DNA of 64,000 nucleotides from Fictibacillus arsenicus. Its GTDB lineage: Bacteria; Bacillota; Bacilli; Bacillales; Fictibacillaceae. The stretch spans positions 372,001-436,000 of the forward strand of contig NZ_MQMF01000003.1 of the NCBI RefSeq assembly GCF_001999465.1. Reading direction: 5' to 3'. The notes under the pieces were generated by a model that did not search any database, was not told the origin of the DNA, and worked only from the letters and a program-made list of their open reading frames with translations. The position numbers and the translations under genes were made by a program. Positions 15,947-23,057 of this stretch are shown piece by piece. The stretch's first letter is position 1; every line of letters starts with the position of its first letter.

Positions 15947-16122
15947 ATGCGTTATCGCAAAACTAAGGATGATCGTAGTTGAAAAGGAAGGATCGAGAGG
16001 ATCGGAATGAGTTAGCGGTCGACATCGATAAAAGCCGTCACTTAGGAGCTCGCTTACAAATGCGATTTCTAGAGAAACAAAGATCGGAGCCTGTTACGCA
16101 AACAACCGAGCTAGGTCGTTAA
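15947..16122 (+). CDS. Two tiny overlapping ORFs: 11-aa leader and 47-aa basic protein
   Basis: An ATG at 15947, after GGAAGGAATGAG, opens an 11-codon frame (MRYRKTKDDRS) ending at 15982. A TTG at 15979 overlaps that stop (TTGA) and opens a 47-residue, Arg/Lys-rich frame ending at 16122 (it includes RNELAVDIDKSRHLGARL). The overlap and the terminator that follows suggest real coupled translation, but the evidence is thin. Confidence 0.35.
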
Positions 16123-16172
16123 TAGCAGCGATAAGAAATTACATAACGTATTTTTACGACATACATAGAAAA

Positions 16173-16222
16173 ACCGACGCTCCGTAAGACTTTTTAGCCT
16201 TATCGAGCCTCGGTATTTTTTG
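16173..16222 (+). terminator. Terminator after the tiny ORFs
   Basis: ACCGACGCTC (16173-16182) pairs with GAGCCTCGGT (16205-16214) with one mismatch. The inner stem continues (GTAAG/CTTAT), and ATTTTTTG follows. Confidence 0.7.
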
Positions 16223-16716
16223 TATTACGTTGACGAGACGCAATACATTACGAGAATTGACGCTAGCGGGACGAGATCGTTCATCGCTTGCTTTTTAATT
16301 TTAACATATTAACCCCTCGCTTTGGAAAATATTATATATTTCATAAACCCCGCTGTAGCACGCTCTCGCATATATGCGGTGGGGGTAAACGTAATCTCCA
16401 ACTAAATAATACCCTCCTTTGCTATCTATTCCTCGATACTTTCCCATGTCTATTACCTTTCATCCTTCAACATCAATTCGTTAATTAGTTTCTAAAATGT
16501 TTAACAACGAATAAAAACGAACCTCTTTCGATCTGGAATAAAGAAAGGATTGCGACTCGCATCGATAAGGGAAATCGTATTAGCAAGCTCATTATCGCAC
16601 AATGATCCAATCACACTCGATCTATCGTCGTACAATCTACTGCGGTATATCCTGCTAATATGTCGGGGTATCTCGCAAAGGGTAAACGGGTAAGAAGACG
16701 ATAAGATATATAGCCC
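16223..16716. other. Non-coding stretch of the element
   Basis: About 490 bp with no convincing gene on either strand. The only structure noticed is a perfect 12-bp palindrome, CGCATATATGCG (16367-16378). The right part probably held the body of the lost resolvase, but its frames are full of stops. Confidence 0.4.
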
Positions 16717-16818
16717 CTATCGCCCTGTAATTAACGTATTCTTTTCGTACTCCTCAATATAACGGTAAAGAGTCGTCCTAGATACGTTAAACATATCCTG
16801 TCCGAGACTGTACCGTAA
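16717..16818 (-). pseudogene. C-terminal remnant of a serine resolvase/invertase
   Basis: After a stop the frame reads LRYSLGQDMFNVSRTTLYRY, then IEEYEKN and a stop. The G-x-x-x-F-N-V-S-R-x-T-L-Y-R-Y pattern is the DNA-binding helix-turn-helix at the end of Hin/Tn3-type resolvases. No catalytic domain is open upstream. It is a relic of an earlier recombinase, possibly of a plasmid ancestor. Confidence 0.65.
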
Positions 16819-16840
16819 TCAATAGTTTTTGGTACACAAA

Positions 16841-16866
16841 AAAACCGTCGTAGTAATAACGACGGC
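16841..16866 (-). terminator. Terminator of the 80-aa gene
   Basis: ACCGTCGT (16844-16851) and ACGACGGC (16859-16866) pair; reading leftward, a run of T follows. Confidence 0.85.
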
Positions 16867-16874
16867 ATACAATC

Positions 16875-17117
16875 TTAATAGCTGTATCTCCCGATGCGTT
16901 CTAAAATCTCCTCGGGTACTAAGTTTTGAAGTTCTTCGACACTTTTCAATTCACACACTTTTGCTACCGCATAGTATGTAGCGAATAAATGCTCGATGTT
17001 CTTTACGTCGAAACTTCCAGAACTTCTGTCACGGTTTAACATTACTAGATCGACGGCAACGTCAAAAGCATTACGTTGTGAGCGATCAGTTGAAGAAATT
17101 ACGTTTACATCTGCCAT
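16875..17117 (-). CDS. Small protein of unknown function, 80 aa
   Basis: The product (MADVNVISSTDRSQRNAFDV...) is soluble, helical and acidic, with no recognised domain. AAAGGAGG lies 9 bases before the ATG, and a good terminator follows, so it is a complete single-gene unit. It is the last gene before attR. The 467 bp from 17118 to 17584 are AT-rich, with an arm-like site at 17567 and no other gene. Confidence 0.65.
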   Translation of the reverse strand: MADVNVISSTDRSQRNAFDVAVDLVMLNRDRSSGSFDVKNIEHLFATYYAVAKVCELKSVEELQNLVPEEILERIGRYSY

Positions 17118-17566
17118 CCCTATTCCTCCTTTCTATTAACCTCATAAAAATTATACCATATTCTTCTAATTTTAATATATTTTGTTACAGGGGGTCGAGT
17201 TCCAAGACCCTCTCTCCATCCCGACCTCCAACGGTTTATTGACCTTTTAAGCAATAGCAGCGATCCCGCATTTTTTAAATAAGTATAATTTCGTAATATA
17301 GTGATTATGTCGTAGTAAAACAACATTTCTTAATATAATGGGTTTAATACGATTTACTGTACTAAAGATTAAACTATGTGCAATTTCACACAAAGAAATG
17401 CTTATGGGAATGATATTTCTTATTTTTCGTTGCTTTTCGTACAATCCTTCGATAAAATAGACCTTGTTGGCTATGTAAGAGTCTGCGTGGGAATTCGTAA
17501 TAAAACCCCGTGGGTTGCTATCCAAAAACGTTGGTTTAACGAGGGATTTAGCGTTTTGATTTTCGA

Positions 17567-17578
17567 GTGATTTACGCA
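17567..17578 (+). promoter_or_regulatory. Putative integrase arm site, right end
   Basis: GTGATTTACGCA matches the two arm-like words at 11106-11129. Nearby, AGACCTTGTTGG (about 17460) is also shared with the left end (about 11204). Confidence 0.55.
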
Positions 17579-17584
17579 CTAGAA

Positions 17585-17653
17585 CTTCAAAACCTTTTGG
17601 GAGGCGCGTGCCGTCTCCGGTGGGTTCGATTCCCACATGGTCCCGCCAAATAA
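17585..17653 (+). repeat. attR: displaced 3' end of selC
   Basis: An exact 69-bp copy of 11015-11083, starting with the anticodon loop and including the T-arm and CCA. It has no 5' half, so it is not a second functional tRNA. Confidence 0.95.
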
Positions 17654-17665
17654 AATACATATGAG

Positions 17666-18100
17666 GTGGACGCATTGTCTGGATGGTTCATCACCTTTAT
17701 CGTTTTATGGTCCGTTTTTTTATTTACGATGTTTGCCATTGGCGGTTATTTCATGTTTCGAAAGTTTTTAAAGCGCCTTCCGAAAGAAGATGGCAAATCC
17801 ATATTAGATTGGCAGGAACATTATATTAACGAAACAATCCACTTATGGAACGATGATCAAAAAAAACTGTTAAATGAATTAGTAGCTCCAGTACCTGAAC
17901 TTTTCCGTGATGTCGCAAAAGAAAAGATCGCAGGCAAGATCGGCGAGCTCGCATTAGCAGAGAATGCTACTTCAATGACACAGGATTTAATCATACGAGG
18001 CTATATCATTGCTACACCAAAACGTGATCATAAGTGGCTTGTACAAACACTAAAGAAAAAAAATATTGATATTAAACCGTATCAATCACTTCTCGCATAA
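17666..18100 (+). CDS. YneK-like DUF2621 membrane protein
   Basis: 144 residues from a TTG start, with GAGGTGG upstream. One N-terminal membrane helix (about 5-30, FITFIVLWSVFLFTMFAIGG), then a soluble part with SILDWQEHYINETIHLW and a basic C-terminus. The sequence and the place beside ccdC match B. subtilis YneK (DUF2621). Function unknown. In the ancestral chromosome it would have been directly after selC. Confidence 0.75.
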   Translation: MDALSGWFITFIVLWSVFLFTMFAIGGYFMFRKFLKRLPKEDGKSILDWQEHYINETIHLWNDDQKKLLNELVAPVPELFRDVAKEKIAGKIGELALAENATSMTQDLIIRGYIIATPKRDHKWLVQTLKKKNIDIKPYQSLLA

Positions 18101-18101
18101 A

Positions 18102-18135
18102 AACCCCTGAATCAAATAAAGATTCAGGGGTTTTT
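18102..18135. terminator. Bidirectional terminator
   Basis: CCCCTGAATC (18104-18113) with GATTCAGGGG (18121-18130), flanked by A and T runs, between the convergent yneK-like and ccdC genes. Confidence 0.9.
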
Positions 18136-18600
18136 CTATAGAGCGATCTCGCTCTTCTTTTTCTTAAATAAAAATAGCATCGCTAACCGCCAAGGTAAGA
18201 TCATACCGAATGCTACAATAAAAAATAAAGAGCTCGTTTCAAATATCGATACGGAAGAACCGATATACCATTTTAGTCCTAACCTAATGGCAAACAGCCC
18301 GATAATTATAAAGATAAAAGCTTTAGACCTAACGAGATATACGTGATCTCCTTTTATTTCAAACTTACTTGTCATAATCAGAAAGATAGAAAACATAATT
18401 CCTACTAAAAAGGCCTCCCCTGCTTCGATCCAAGTGATATGAAAAGCAGGAAATACAAATTGAAGAAAGCCTGTGCTCATAGCTAAAGGAGGGATTATGA
18501 TCTTTTTAGATGTTACAGGTTCTCTTGTTTCCCTCATTCTGAAATTAAAAATAATAACTGCCATAATGATCGCAAAACAAGTACTAGCTATAAAAAACAC
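18136..18600 (-). CDS. ccdC: CcdC-type cytochrome c biogenesis membrane protein
   Basis: 154 residues, with four or five hydrophobic helices and a lysine-rich end. The sequence and the neighbourhood (near ccdA and yneK) match CcdC (YneJ). In B. subtilis the ccdA locus supports cytochrome c maturation and sporulation, though CcdC itself is dispensable there. It lies 2 bp after the mrpB-like gene, so the two are cotranscribed. The response-regulator-like gene ccdB (yneI), usual between ccdA and ccdC, is not here. Confidence 0.82.
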   Translation of the reverse strand: MFFIASTCFAIIMAVIIFNFRMRETREPVTSKKIIIPPLAMSTGFLQFVFPAFHITWIEAGEAFLVGIMFSIFLIMTSKFEIKGDHVYLVRSKAFIFIIIGLFAIRLGLKWYIGSSVSIFETSSLFFIVAFGMILPWRLAMLFLFKKKKSEIAL

Positions 18601-18602
18601 TG

Positions 18603-19058
18603 TCAGTTACCTTCCTCTTCCACTTTTTCAATTTTGTCTTCAGCAATGGAAAGGATGATCGTCATGGTTACTCCGATTACCGTTAAATAAACGCCAAGAT
18701 CAAACAACATTGCAGTTGCAAGTTCTGTTTTCCCTAACAACGGAAAATAAAAGTACCCAAAGGAATGACTCAAAAACGGTACTCCTAAAACAAAAGATCC
18801 GGCACCTGTTAAAATAGCGGTCAGTAACCCCGCTGCGATCATATAGGTAAAATTGATCGGTAAGATTCTATGTACTGGCTGAAGTCCATAAGAGATGTAA
18901 AGAAGCAAAAACGCTCCCGCTCCCATCAGTCCTCCGATAAAACCACCTCCAGGAGCATTGTGGCCTGAAAATAACATATTGACTGAGAAGGCTAAAATAA
19001 CGAAAACAATGATATTTGTTGTTGTTTTTAAGATAAGATCATTTGAGCGTGATGACAT
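18603..19058 (-). CDS. Orphan MrpB/MnhB-type Na+/H+ antiporter subunit
   Basis: 151 residues with four membrane helices. SGHNAPGGGFIGGLMGAGAF near the N-terminus and FGYFYFPLLGKTELATAMLFDLGVYL split over the second half are signature MrpB/MnhB stretches. MrpB is normally one of seven subunits encoded together; no other mrp gene is in this window. It replaces the ccdB position between ccdA and ccdC. It might complement a complete Mrp complex elsewhere or have a separate role. Confidence 0.85.
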   Translation of the reverse strand: MSSRSNDLILKTTTNIIVFVILAFSVNMLFSGHNAPGGGFIGGLMGAGAFLLLYISYGLQPVHRILPINFTYMIAAGLLTAILTGAGSFVLGVPFLSHSFGYFYFPLLGKTELATAMLFDLGVYLTVIGVTMTIILSIAEDKIEKVEEEGN

Positions 19059-19085
19059 GTTGAAATTCCCCTTCCTTTGTTGCTC

Positions 19086-19796
19086 TTAAAACCCTTGAAA
19101 ACCTCCAAAAATACGGTTAATTAAAAATGAAGTCAATTGGGTCATCCAGTTAAAATAAAGCAGGACTCCCATTATTACCATAAGGCTTCCGCCGATTTTC
19201 ATAAATTGGCGATTAAATTTTTTAATTGATTTTAGTTTGTCCAAAAAGAAACTTAAAACAAAAAATGGAACAGCGAATCCTAAAACATAAGCAATCATAT
19301 ACGTTAAAGAAGCAGCAGGATTTGATACTCCCAGTGCTATAACGCCTGCAAGAATCGGCCCCATGCATGGTGTCCAGCCTGCAGCAAAACCGATTCCTAT
19401 CAAAACCGAACCTAAATAACCCGTTGGTCTCGACTGGAACTTCATCTTTTTATCCTTCATCAAGAATTCAGGTGAGATGAAACCCATGACTACCAAACCG
19501 AAAAAGACAATAAGGATAGCCCCGATCTGTCTTAATAAAGATTGATACTCAACAAAGATTTCTCCTATTACCGTTGTAGACAAACCAAGCACGATAAATA
19601 TTATCGAAAACCCTAATAAAAAAAATGTTGTATGTAATAGCGCTCTCTTTCTGAGCATTGCTTGTTCTTCTTTTAGTTCCTGAACCGATATTCCGGTGAT
19701 ATAAGATAAAAACGCTGGATATAGCGGTAAGCAGCATGGTGAAATAAAAGATAGCAGCCCGGCTCCGAAAGCAAGCCAAATATTTAGATCGGTCAT
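19086..19796 (-). CDS. ccdA: Cytochrome c biogenesis protein CcdA
   Basis: The start at 19796 is chosen because AAGGAGC lies upstream and the resulting 236 residues match the family; an in-frame ATG at 19856 would add a non-homologous leader. Six helices. The redox cysteines are in FISPCCLPLYPAFLSY (near residue 18) and GWTPCMGPILAG (near 135). CcdA passes electrons from thioredoxin across the membrane to reduce apocytochrome c and spore-envelope thiol proteins. It is the first gene of the ccdA - mrpB - ccdC unit. Confidence 0.92.
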   Translation of the reverse strand: MTDLNIWLAFGAGLLSFISPCCLPLYPAFLSYITGISVQELKEEQAMLRKRALLHTTFFLLGFSIIFIVLGLSTTVIGEIFVEYQSLLRQIGAILIVFFGLVVMGFISPEFLMKDKKMKFQSRPTGYLGSVLIGIGFAAGWTPCMGPILAGVIALGVSNPAASLTYMIAYVLGFAVPFFVLSFFLDKLKSIKKFNRQFMKIGGSLMVIMGVLLYFNWMTQLTSFLINRIFGGFQGF

Positions 19797-19866
19797 AAGC
19801 AGAAGCTCCTTTATACATTCTCTCTCTATCTTAAAGAAAATAGACGTTTTGTTCAATCATAAAGAA

Positions 19867-19890
19867 AGACAGCCTTTTAACGGGCTGTCT
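19867..19890 (-). terminator. Terminator of the VanY/LdcB-type gene
   Basis: AGACAGCC (19867-19874) with GGCTGTCT (19883-19890); reading leftward, TTTCTTT follows. Confidence 0.75.
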
Positions 19891-19900
19891 TATAATATAC

Positions 19901-20761
19901 TTATTGTTTTTCTAAATATTCTTCTAATGTTATTCCCCGTTCATGAATTTCTTTTGCATGTTCTTTGCCGACATATCTTAGGTGCCAAGGTTCATACTGA
20001 TATCCCGTTATATCTTCTTTGCCTTTAAGGTATCTAATAATGAATCCGTATTTATAAGCATTTTCCGCAAGCCACTTTCCTTCTTTCGTTTCACCGAATT
20101 TCTCAACTAATTCATAGTTAACTTGTGGTGAAGTCACATCAAGTGAAAGGCCAGTCTGGTGTTCACTTTGTCCCGGCTGGGCACTGGTTTGATTGGCTTT
20201 CTCCTCGCCAAACTGATCTGCATTGTAAGCAAAAATCGAAACCTGAGTATCGTATGAGCGGTATCCCGACTGAGCAAGGAGTTCTAATCCTTGTCCTTCA
20301 GCAGCTTTAAATAACTCTTCTACCGAGGATGCAGCTTCTTTTCTTAACTTCTTTTTAGGCAGATCCTCTTTAAATGGAAAAGGAACATTAGGAATTACCA
20401 GATCAGCTGGTTCATAGTCTTCTGGAAGATTTCTTTCCTTATTCGCAACTATAAGAATGTCATCTAAGTTTTGAACAATCGCTTTACCATCACCTGAAAC
20501 CGTTACGGTTTCATTTAGCCAAGGAAGATCTGCTTGCTGATCCTGTCCATTATTTTCATCTGTTTCTGATGGTGTTTCATCTTTAGGTTTGTCTCTTTGT
20601 TGTTCATTATCGTTTTGTTTTTCATCTTTTTCATCTTTCGTTTCGTCTTTTGAATCGTTAAATGCCGAGTTCCATTGTTGTTCAGCCCAATCTACAGGTT
20701 TACACGCAGAGAGGACTAACACGCTTCCGATAAGCACTGATGTTATTACATAATTCTTCAA
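19901..20761 (-). CDS. M15-family D,D/L,D-carboxypeptidase lipoprotein (VanY/LdcB type)
   Basis: 286 residues. A lipoprotein signal peptide (SVLVLSACKP, Cys near 20) is followed by an Asp/Glu/Lys/Gln-rich linker (about 35-80), then the catalytic domain. Zinc and catalytic motifs are SGYRSYDTQ, SEHQTGLSLD and EPWHLRYV. It trims peptidoglycan stem peptides on the outer surface. It is close to B. subtilis YodJ/LdcB-type proteins; exact specificity cannot be read from sequence. Confidence 0.88.
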   Translation of the reverse strand: MKNYVITSVLIGSVLVLSACKPVDWAEQQWNSAFNDSKDETKDEKDEKQNDNEQQRDKPKDETPSETDENNGQDQQADLPWLNETVTVSGDGKAIVQNLDDILIVANKERNLPEDYEPADLVIPNVPFPFKEDLPKKKLRKEAASSVEELFKAAEGQGLELLAQSGYRSYDTQVSIFAYNADQFGEEKANQTSAQPGQSEHQTGLSLDVTSPQVNYELVEKFGETKEGKWLAENAYKYGFIIRYLKGKEDITGYQYEPWHLRYVGKEHAKEIHERGITLEEYLEKQ

Positions 20762-20934
20762 AGCACTCTCATCCTTTAGTTCAGTTTGTATGTATGCTAT
20801 CTTATCATAGGATAATTTGCAAATAAGTCAATGACATAATAAATATATTCATATATTCGAAAAATTTCAGTCAAAAAAAGGATGGGACAAAATAAAAAAT
20901 TTTAAGTCACCCATGTTGCTATTAGAAGATGTTG

Positions 20935-21165
20935 ATTCCGCTCCAGGACATCCGCTATTTATTTTTCGCTCTTTTCTAGAAGAGCGTTTCTACAGAGAGG
21001 TTTTGAAGTTCCTCAATGAAAGTTGATTGGAGTGCAAGGTGTGAGACTCTGCGGGACTGGCGGACAGCTGAGACACTTATAAGTGAAACGTTGAAATGTG
21101 GCTCACCGCCTGCCCCGCGGAAAGCGAGCACCTGGAACGGAAAGCAACAACTTCCAAAAACAAGA
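20935..21165 (-). repeat. Dispersed GC-rich intergenic repeat, copy B
   Basis: Opposite orientation to copies A and D. It contains GTTGATTGGAGTGCAAGGTG, GTGGCTCACCGCCTGCCCCG and CGGAAAGCGAGC, also found in copy C at 50125. It begins with AGAAGAGCGTTTCT-type sequence. No gene is seen. Confidence 0.75.
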
Positions 21166-21203
21166 GTCTACGTAAACTTTTATTTTATAAAATAAAAAAT
21201 TTA

Positions 21204-21244
21204 GGGCTGCCAAAAGTAAGTATAACTTACTTTTGGAACAGCCC
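21204..21244 (-). terminator. Terminator of the ABC exporter operon
   Basis: GGGCTG (21204-21209) plus CCAAAAGTAAGT (21210-21221) pair with ACTTACTTTTGG (21225-21236) and CAGCCC (21239-21244). Reading leftward, TTTTTTATTTT follows. Confidence 0.9.
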
Positions 21245-21245
21245 A

Positions 21246-23057
21246 TTAACTGACTTCGTCTATTGTATCTGTACCATGCTGCAGCAAAAACATCTTATGA
21301 TATAATCCTCGCTGCTTCAAAAGCTCTTGATGTGTTCCTCTTTCAACTATTTCTCCTTTATGAAGCACTAAGATTAATTCTGCATCCTGAATCGTGGATA
21401 ATCGGTGCGCGATTGCAATCGTTGTTCTTCCGCTTCTCATTTTATGCAGAGCGAGCTGTATCTCTTCTTCTGTTTCAGTATCGATGTTAGCTGTTGCTTC
21501 ATCTAAAATCAGGATTCTCGGAGAAAAAGCCATCGTTCTTGCAAATGAAATAAGCTGTCTTTGTCCGCTCGAAAATGCAGCCCCTCTTTCACCCAGCATC
21601 GTATTATACTTTTCTGGCAGTTTTTCAATAAAGTTTGATGCTTGAACAAACTTTGCCGCTTCCCTAATATCCGAATCTGTAATTTCTTTGTTGTATAATC
21701 GAATATTTTGAGCGATATCTCCAACAAACAAAAATGGATCCTGAAGGACAAGACCTACTTTGTCCCGGAGTTCATTATTTTCGAAATGGGATAAAGGAAT
21801 ATTATCGATCAATATCTCACCTTTTTCCACATCATAAAAACGCATAAGCAAGTTAATTATAGAACTTTTACCGCTGCCAGTATGACCTACTAGTGCAACA
21901 GTTTCTCCTGGGTTGGCAGTGAATGAAATGTTTTTTAGCACTTCTTGTTCGCCATCATATGAAAACGTAACATTTTTAAATTCAATTTTTCCATTGCTTA
22001 TAATCGGGTCTAATTGTCCTTTTGCTTTTTTTACCGGAGCCAGTTCAGTTTCGTCCATCACTGTAAACACTCTTCCTGCGGAAACAACCGCTTGCTGAAA
22101 AATCGAAAGGCGCATCATCATCATGTTGACAGGTTCAAAAAAACGATCTAAATAATTTATGAAAGCATAGATCACACCGATTTCAACTGGTGAATTAAAC
22201 GAATTTATTCCAAAAAAAGATAAGATCATCAATAGAGCCAACATATAGATAAGGTCTACAGCAGGTCTTAAAAGCAAGCCATTATATTTTATATTTTTCA
22301 TCTGAGCGTCATTATGTTCATTGTTAACTTTTGCAAATTCTTCTCTCAGTCTTTTTTGCTGATTAAAGACTTGGACAATGGACATCCCCTGCAGTGACTC
22401 ATTCAATTTAGCATTTAACTGGCTGAGCTTTTCTCTCATTTCATAAAAAGATTTCGAACTATACTTTCTGTACATCCACATGATACAAATAATAAAAGGC
22501 AAAATGCCTAAACAAAAAACCGCTAGTTTCACGTTTAAATAAAACATAAACCCAAAAATACCAAATAGAAAAACGATATTTTGAACAAAGGTGGACAGCA
22601 CACTAACATATAGATCTTTAACTGCCTCAGTATCATTCGTAATTCTGGAAACGAGACTTCCAACAGGAGTGCGGTCAAAGAATTTCAAACCTAATGAATG
22701 TACTTTTGAAAATACTTGAATCCTTAAAGTTTGAATAATATCTAAAGCTACTGATTGGAACAAGACAAATTGAATGTAATTTACGATTGCAGACAGCACA
22801 ATTAAAGCAATATAGGTGCAGGCAAGAATAATGAGTGCTTTTTGATCGAAAATTCGAGGTGTTAAATAATCATCAATAAACGTTTTAACTAATATCGGTG
22901 CTGTAAGTTCAGATGCGGTTGCAGCCAATAGGAGAAGAAAAGCAATGGAAAGGCGTTTCTTATGCATTTTTGTATATGACATTAGACGTTTAAAAACGGT
23001 CCATTGATTCATATGGGTCAGTTCTTCATTTAGCTGTATATTGCCGTTTCCACTCAT
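21246..23057 (-). CDS. ABC exporter subunit, BmrD (YheH)-like
   Basis: 603 residues: six-helix type I exporter domain (about 30-320), then a nucleotide-binding domain with Walker A (GHTGSGKSS), signature FSSGQRQLISFAR and Walker B LILDEATANID. The signature motif is degenerate (SSGQ instead of LSGGQ), while the catalytic Glu is intact. It overlaps the partner gene upstream by 4 bases. The pair forms a heterodimeric multidrug-type exporter like BmrC/BmrD. The substrate cannot be told from sequence. Confidence 0.9.
   Translation of the reverse strand: MSGNGNIQLNEELTHMNQWTVFKRLMSYTKMHKKRLSIAFLLLLAATASELTAPILVKTFIDDYLTPRIFDQKALIILACTYIALIVLSAIVNYIQFVLFQSVALDIIQTLRIQVFSKVHSLGLKFFDRTPVGSLVSRITNDTEAVKDLYVSVLSTFVQNIVFLFGIFGFMFYLNVKLAVFCLGILPFIICIMWMYRKYSSKSFYEMREKLSQLNAKLNESLQGMSIVQVFNQQKRLREEFAKVNNEHNDAQMKNIKYNGLLLRPAVDLIYMLALLMILSFFGINSFNSPVEIGVIYAFINYLDRFFEPVNMMMMRLSIFQQAVVSAGRVFTVMDETELAPVKKAKGQLDPIISNGKIEFKNVTFSYDGEQEVLKNISFTANPGETVALVGHTGSGKSSIINLLMRFYDVEKGEILIDNIPLSHFENNELRDKVGLVLQDPFLFVGDIAQNIRLYNKEITDSDIREAAKFVQASNFIEKLPEKYNTMLGERGAAFSSGQRQLISFARTMAFSPRILILDEATANIDTETEEEIQLALHKMRSGRTTIAIAHRLSTIQDAELILVLHKGEIVERGTHQELLKQRGLYHKMFLLQHGTDTIDEVS

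Larger units (their letters stand above)
11084..17653. mobile_element. 6,570-bp integrative element inserted in selC
   Basis: It is bounded by 69-bp direct repeats (11015-11083 and 17585-17653) whose outer copy rebuilds the 3' end of tRNA-Sec. Cargo in order: tyrosine integrase, Cys-rich 79-aa ORF, a leftward block (coiled-coil protein, 132-aa protein, XRE regulator, winged-helix protein), a membrane-anchored 216-aa protein, tiny basic ORFs, a resolvase remnant and an 80-aa protein. Codon use is rich in CGA, TCG and TACG-type words unlike the flanks. Lack of structural, relaxase or coupling genes suggests a plasmid-like or satellite-like integrative element rather than a complete prophage or ICE. 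Confidence 0.9.

Noticed and set aside
17585..17653. Second tRNA-Sec
   Set aside because: Only the 3' part from the anticodon loop onward; the 5' half is missing. It is the displaced attR copy.
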